A stretch of 64,000 nucleotides of DNA from JAGVPT01 sp963827085. GTDB lineage: Bacteria; Bacteroidota; Ignavibacteria; UBA10030; UBA8401. The stretch covers positions 1 through 64,000 of the forward strand of contig CAWGZY010000008.1 in the NCBI GenBank assembly GCA_963827085.1, read 5' to 3'. A program made the translations under genes and the position numbers. A model generated the notes under the pieces. That model was not told the DNA's origin. It was given only the letters and a program-made list of their open reading frames with translations, and made no database searches. How positions within the stretch are numbered: the first letter of the stretch is position 1; each line of letters starts with the position of its first letter. Positions 61,057-64,000 of the stretch are shown in pieces.

Positions 61057-64000
61057 TTATTTCAGCAATAACATCTTCTTCACAGCATTGTAATTACCCG
61101 ACCTGATCGAATAGAAGTAAATCCCGCTTGCAAGACGAGAGGCATCGAATTGTACCGAATATCGCCCCGACGGCTTGAACTCATCTACCAGCGTTGTCAC
61201 TACTCTGCCAATCGCATCATAGATCTTTATCGTTACTTTGCCATCTTTCGGTAGTTGATAAGCAATTGTCGTTGTTGGATTGAATGGATTCGGATAGTTC
61301 TCAATACCGTATTCCGTCACCGGCCCATTTGCGTTCTCAACCTTTGCTTCTCCCTTGGCTTTTTGTGCAACTGACTTATTGGGAGACAAGCTTACGGCTG
61401 CGACATCATTCGCTGTGGTCAATGCAGCCATCATGCCTTGGTCTAGTGAAGAACCGTACTTCGCTTTTACATCCTGCAATGCCTGGGCTGAAATCGATTC
61501 AGCACTCTTGTCATATGCTCGGAGCGAGGCAAGAAGGAGGAGTGCTCGCTTTTCGATCTCAGTTCCGGGGTTCTTGCTTATCAAGTCATTTGCAAGTGAA
61601 ACTGCGTTCGAAGTCTTCCCAGTTGCCGTATACGCATTTGCCAGAAGTTCTTCTGCGGTTTGCGAGAGACTGTCAGTGCCAACCATAAACGATTTCAATT
61701 CTGAAACTATCGTAGTGTCTCCGGACTGCAAAAGGACGGACAAGAGGCGAACCATCGCCCGTTGTTTATCCGCAACTGAGGCATTACTCTTAAGAATAAA
61801 TTGACATAGGCTCGACGATGTCGCATAATCTTGAATGAGGAAGGCATTCGTCGCGCGCTGATAGAGTTGCGAAGCTGAACCCGATGAGTCTACACTAGTT
61901 GTCGCGGAACTTCCTCCTTGAACAATCACGTCTCCACCCCCTCCTGGACATCCTCCTTGAGACGTTAGCCAATTAAGAGTGTCGATATATGAGCCTGGCA
62001 CATAATAGATTTTGTTCCAATTCGGAGGTGATTGGTTCCACCAATTATATTCTGCCTCGATTGTCGCACCACCATCTGCGTATGCATCATACAATGTGCC
62101 TCCGTAAATATTATTGCATGTGCCAGAGTAATACCTTCCAGAGTAGGAACCAAAGCCCATTGAACTTCCACTACCTCTGCAAATTAAATTGTAACTATTC
62201 CCCGTTATCGTGTTCAATCCGTTTTGTCCGCTGCCTGCCGTCACAGATGAACCGCCGTAAGAGCCCACACCGACAAGGCTGCCTGTGATGTAGTTCGATT
62301 GGACAGTTCCCCAAGAATACGAGGAGAAGTATAGATTGAAATATTGTTTTGTGCTGCCATGAGTGCCGTTGCCCGAAAATTGGTTCCCTGAAATAAGCGG
62401 AACGCCTGTCGTGGGTCCAATAAGAATTATGCCATAATAATAGTTATTGTTAATAAAACAATTTGAAATAGTGGGAGTGGGATTAGGACTCCCCTGAATG
62501 ACAATTCCATTGCCAGCACCAAGATTTTGGATTGTTGTTTCATTGAGTGTGCCACCTCCGCCATTCGTGTAACGGACTCCGTTGGAAGAACCTGATTGGC
62601 CATTGATCTGCACGTTCACAATATTCGGCGTAGAGTTAATGACGTAAATTGCCTGTGTGCCCGAAAACGCCGAATTATTTATTATGCAGGAATTGATTGT
62701 TGCTGTGCTGACGTTGGTGATCACGAGCGGTTCGTCCGCACCAGAGATCGTGCAATTGACCAGCGAAGAACCATTCGAATTCATTGATATGCCGGTTGTG
62801 TACGGGCTCGATTGAGATTGCACAAAGTTAAATGTTGTTCCGTTCGCGACCAAGGCACCATTGACAACAAGACTTGCACCTGAGGGAAAATTCATCGTTA
62901 CGCCGGATCTCAACGTAAGTGTTGCACCAGAGTTGATTGTTAAACTGCCAGCCACGTTGTAGGTCCCTGAAGGAATCGTTACGCTAGTTGACACGGTCGA
63001 GTAGCTGTAGTTGGCTGTTACCGTTGCATTGGAATTTGTAAACACAACTGCCTTTTGGTCGAAGCCTGTTGGATTGCTGCCTACTTGCGAGAGGGTTGCA
63101 TTCGTGGAAGACCACCCAGTAAAAAATGCACTGTAACCGCTGATATTTTTAGTGGTTGGACTTTGAACGGAGTAGTAGGTTCCCAAATTGACAGTTTGAC
63201 CTAAAAACACTCCACCGCCTGATTGGCCATTTGCGCCCGTAGGATGAAATGGTGAAGTAAATGTATCGAAGCTATTCGGCTGCGTCCCGTTCGATTCAAC
63301 ATACCAAGGATCCCTAAATTGAATATTGTCAAGATTGCTACCGTTATCAACAAGAGTTGCTTGAATTGTCGCTGCAGAAAGAGAAATAAAATTAGCAATT
63401 TCTTGAAATGGGCTTGACGGCACTGCGACCGTTCGGCTAAGAAGATAGTCAGAGTTGCTTCCATTCCAATCATGGTGTTTTCGATAATCATTGGATCCTC
63501 CCACATTCACAATAAATCTCTCATTGTTTGTACCAATGGCACAAGTAGGTTGATTCGGTGTAATGCCATATTGCCCAGAATTTACGTTGTCAGCTCCGAC
63601 TTCCAACGATCCCCCAGCTTCACCACTGTGATACTGGTTCTGAACGAAAACCGGCGTTCCAAACAAGCTATTGTCCTGTGTAGCGCCCCAAACGCCCCAA
63701 ATCGTGTATGATCGTCCGGAAGTAAGTGGTAGCTCTAAGCCATCATTGTAAGTCAACATACAAGCGGGGGGATTTACACTTGTTATCACCAAATGAGTGT
63801 CGGCGCCGGGATAACTGTCTGCATTCGTGGACCAATTGATATCCCTGAAATCTAATGTGAATTGAAATATTTGAGTCCCATAATTATAAATAGTTATGAG
63901 CATAAGTCCCCAAGGCATATATGGGGTACCCACTTTCGGGCCATGCCATGCAGCGTAGGTATGTGAGTATGAAGAAATGTATGTCACATTGGTTCCATCC
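61057..64000 (-). CDS. Large secreted parallel beta-helix protein with type IX sorting domain (5' end outside window)
   Basis: The frame stays open to the right edge, so at least 981 residues are present and the N-terminus with any signal peptide is missing. Residues from about 330 to 660 show repeated Asn/Ser/Gly-rich segments (SGATLTLRSGVTMNFPSG, ISGNQFSGNGTHG) typical of a right-handed parallel beta-helix. A helical, TPR-like stretch follows. The last ~85 residues contain NYPNPFNPTTTIAYQLP and end in KKMLLLK, the type A sorting domain of the Por secretion system. It is expected at the cell surface or released. Confidence 0.88.
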   Translation of the reverse strand, partial: DGTNVTYISSYSHTYAAWHGPKVGTPYMPWGLMLITIYNYGTQIFQFTLDFRDINWSTNADSYPGADTHLVITSVNPPACMLTYNDGLELPLTSGRSYTIWGVWGATQDNSLFGTPVFVQNQYHSGEAGGSLEVGADNVNSGQYGITPNQPTCAIGTNNERFIVNVGGSNDYRKHHDWNGSNSDYLLSRTVAVPSSPFQEIANFISLSAATIQATLVDNGSNLDNIQFRDPWYVESNGTQPNSFDTFTSPFHPTGANGQSGGGVFLGQTVNLGTYYSVQSPTTKNISGYSAFFTGWSSTNATLSQVGSNPTGFDQKAVVFTNSNATVTANYSYSTVSTSVTIPSGTYNVAGSLTINSGATLTLRSGVTMNFPSGASLVVNGALVANGTTFNFVQSQSSPYTTGISMNSNGSSLVNCTISGADEPLVITNVSTATINSCIINNSAFSGTQAIYVINSTPNIVNVQINGQSGSSNGVRYTNGGGGTLNETTIQNLGAGNGIVIQGSPNPTPTISNCFINNNYYYGIILIGPTTGVPLISGNQFSGNGTHGSTKQYFNLYFSSYSWGTVQSNYITGSLVGVGSYGGSSVTAGSGQNGLNTITGNSYNLICRGSGSSMGFGSYSGRYYSGTCNNIYGGTLYDAYADGGATIEAEYNWWNQSPPNWNKIYYVPGSYIDTLNWLTSQGGCPGGGGDVIVQGGSSATTSVDSSGSASQLYQRATNAFLIQDYATSSSLCQFILKSNASVADKQRAMVRLLSVLLQSGDTTIVSELKSFMVGTDSLSQTAEELLANAYTATGKTSNAVSLANDLISKNPGTEIEKRALLLLASLRAYDKSAESISAQALQDVKAKYGSSLDQGMMAALTTANDVAAVSLSPNKSVAQKAKGEAKVENANGPVTEYGIENYPNPFNPTTTIAYQLPKDGKVTIKIYDAIGRVVTTLVDEFKPSGRYSVQFDASRLASGIYFYSIRSGNYNAVKKMLLLK

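Overview
The window reads as a chromosome segment from a free-living Gram-negative bacterium of the Bacteroidetes/Chlorobi (FCB) group, most likely an Ignavibacteria-like lineage. The reasons are a C-terminal sorting domain of the Por (type IX) secretion type carrying the PNPFNPTTTI motif (61057-64000), two adjacent PorV/UPF0164-like outer membrane proteins, a FlgD-Ig-type C-terminal domain on a BNR-repeat protein, and a small membrane protein of DUF4834 type. Placement is inference from these families; no 16S gene is present.

Layout. 1-9057 (minus strand): yifB/comM (cut by the left edge), nuoI-nuoH-nuoG, an alanine aminotransferase, an M16 peptidase, an internally duplicated membrane protein and uridine kinase. 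9169-17788 (plus strand): a tightly coupled glycan operon with three paralogous GT2 transferases, a UPF0104-type membrane protein, a polysaccharide deacetylase, a MurG-like transferase, a PHP-domain hydrolase and a probable outer-membrane protein. 17846-22268: an unusual locus with a divergent sigma-54-type AAA+ regulator, an uncharacterised polytopic membrane protein, a small secreted protein built of seven 17-residue repeats, and a site-2-type M50 protease. 22637-32896 (plus strand): lipoprotein, BNR/FlgD-Ig protein, two PorV-like proteins, then a second glycan operon (GT4, flippase, deacetylase-like protein, GT4, GT9). 32964-36480: thioredoxin-like protein, two GT9 transferases, endonuclease III. 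36760-39103: lysC-dapA. 39678-50953 (minus strand): ABC transporter, asnS, nadA, GT9, small membrane protein, deoxynucleoside kinase, folK, folB, glnS, gltX. 51177-52640: secreted YD-repeat protein.

53296-60922 looks like an integrative element next to a tRNA-Ser(UGA) gene. A tyrosine recombinase lies just behind the tRNA. It is followed on the opposite strand by a primase/SF3-helicase protein, a DUF5659-like protein, several orphan proteins and a TPR protein. No copy of the tRNA 3' end was seen further right, so the right boundary is undefined. Directly upstream of the tRNA are two identical 80-bp tandem units that copy the tRNA 5' portion but carry a different hairpin in place of the anticodon arm.

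Most operons here are translationally coupled: ATGA or GTGA start/stop overlaps recur throughout the two glycan clusters. Intergenic repeats are also prominent: a 227-bp tandem duplication behind dapA that includes its terminator and REP-like hairpins, a short inverted-repeat element before lysC, and two MITE-like insertions between asnS and nadA. The most promising candidates for undescribed biology are the 17-residue repeat protein with its neighbours and the tRNA-Ser-derived tandem repeats.
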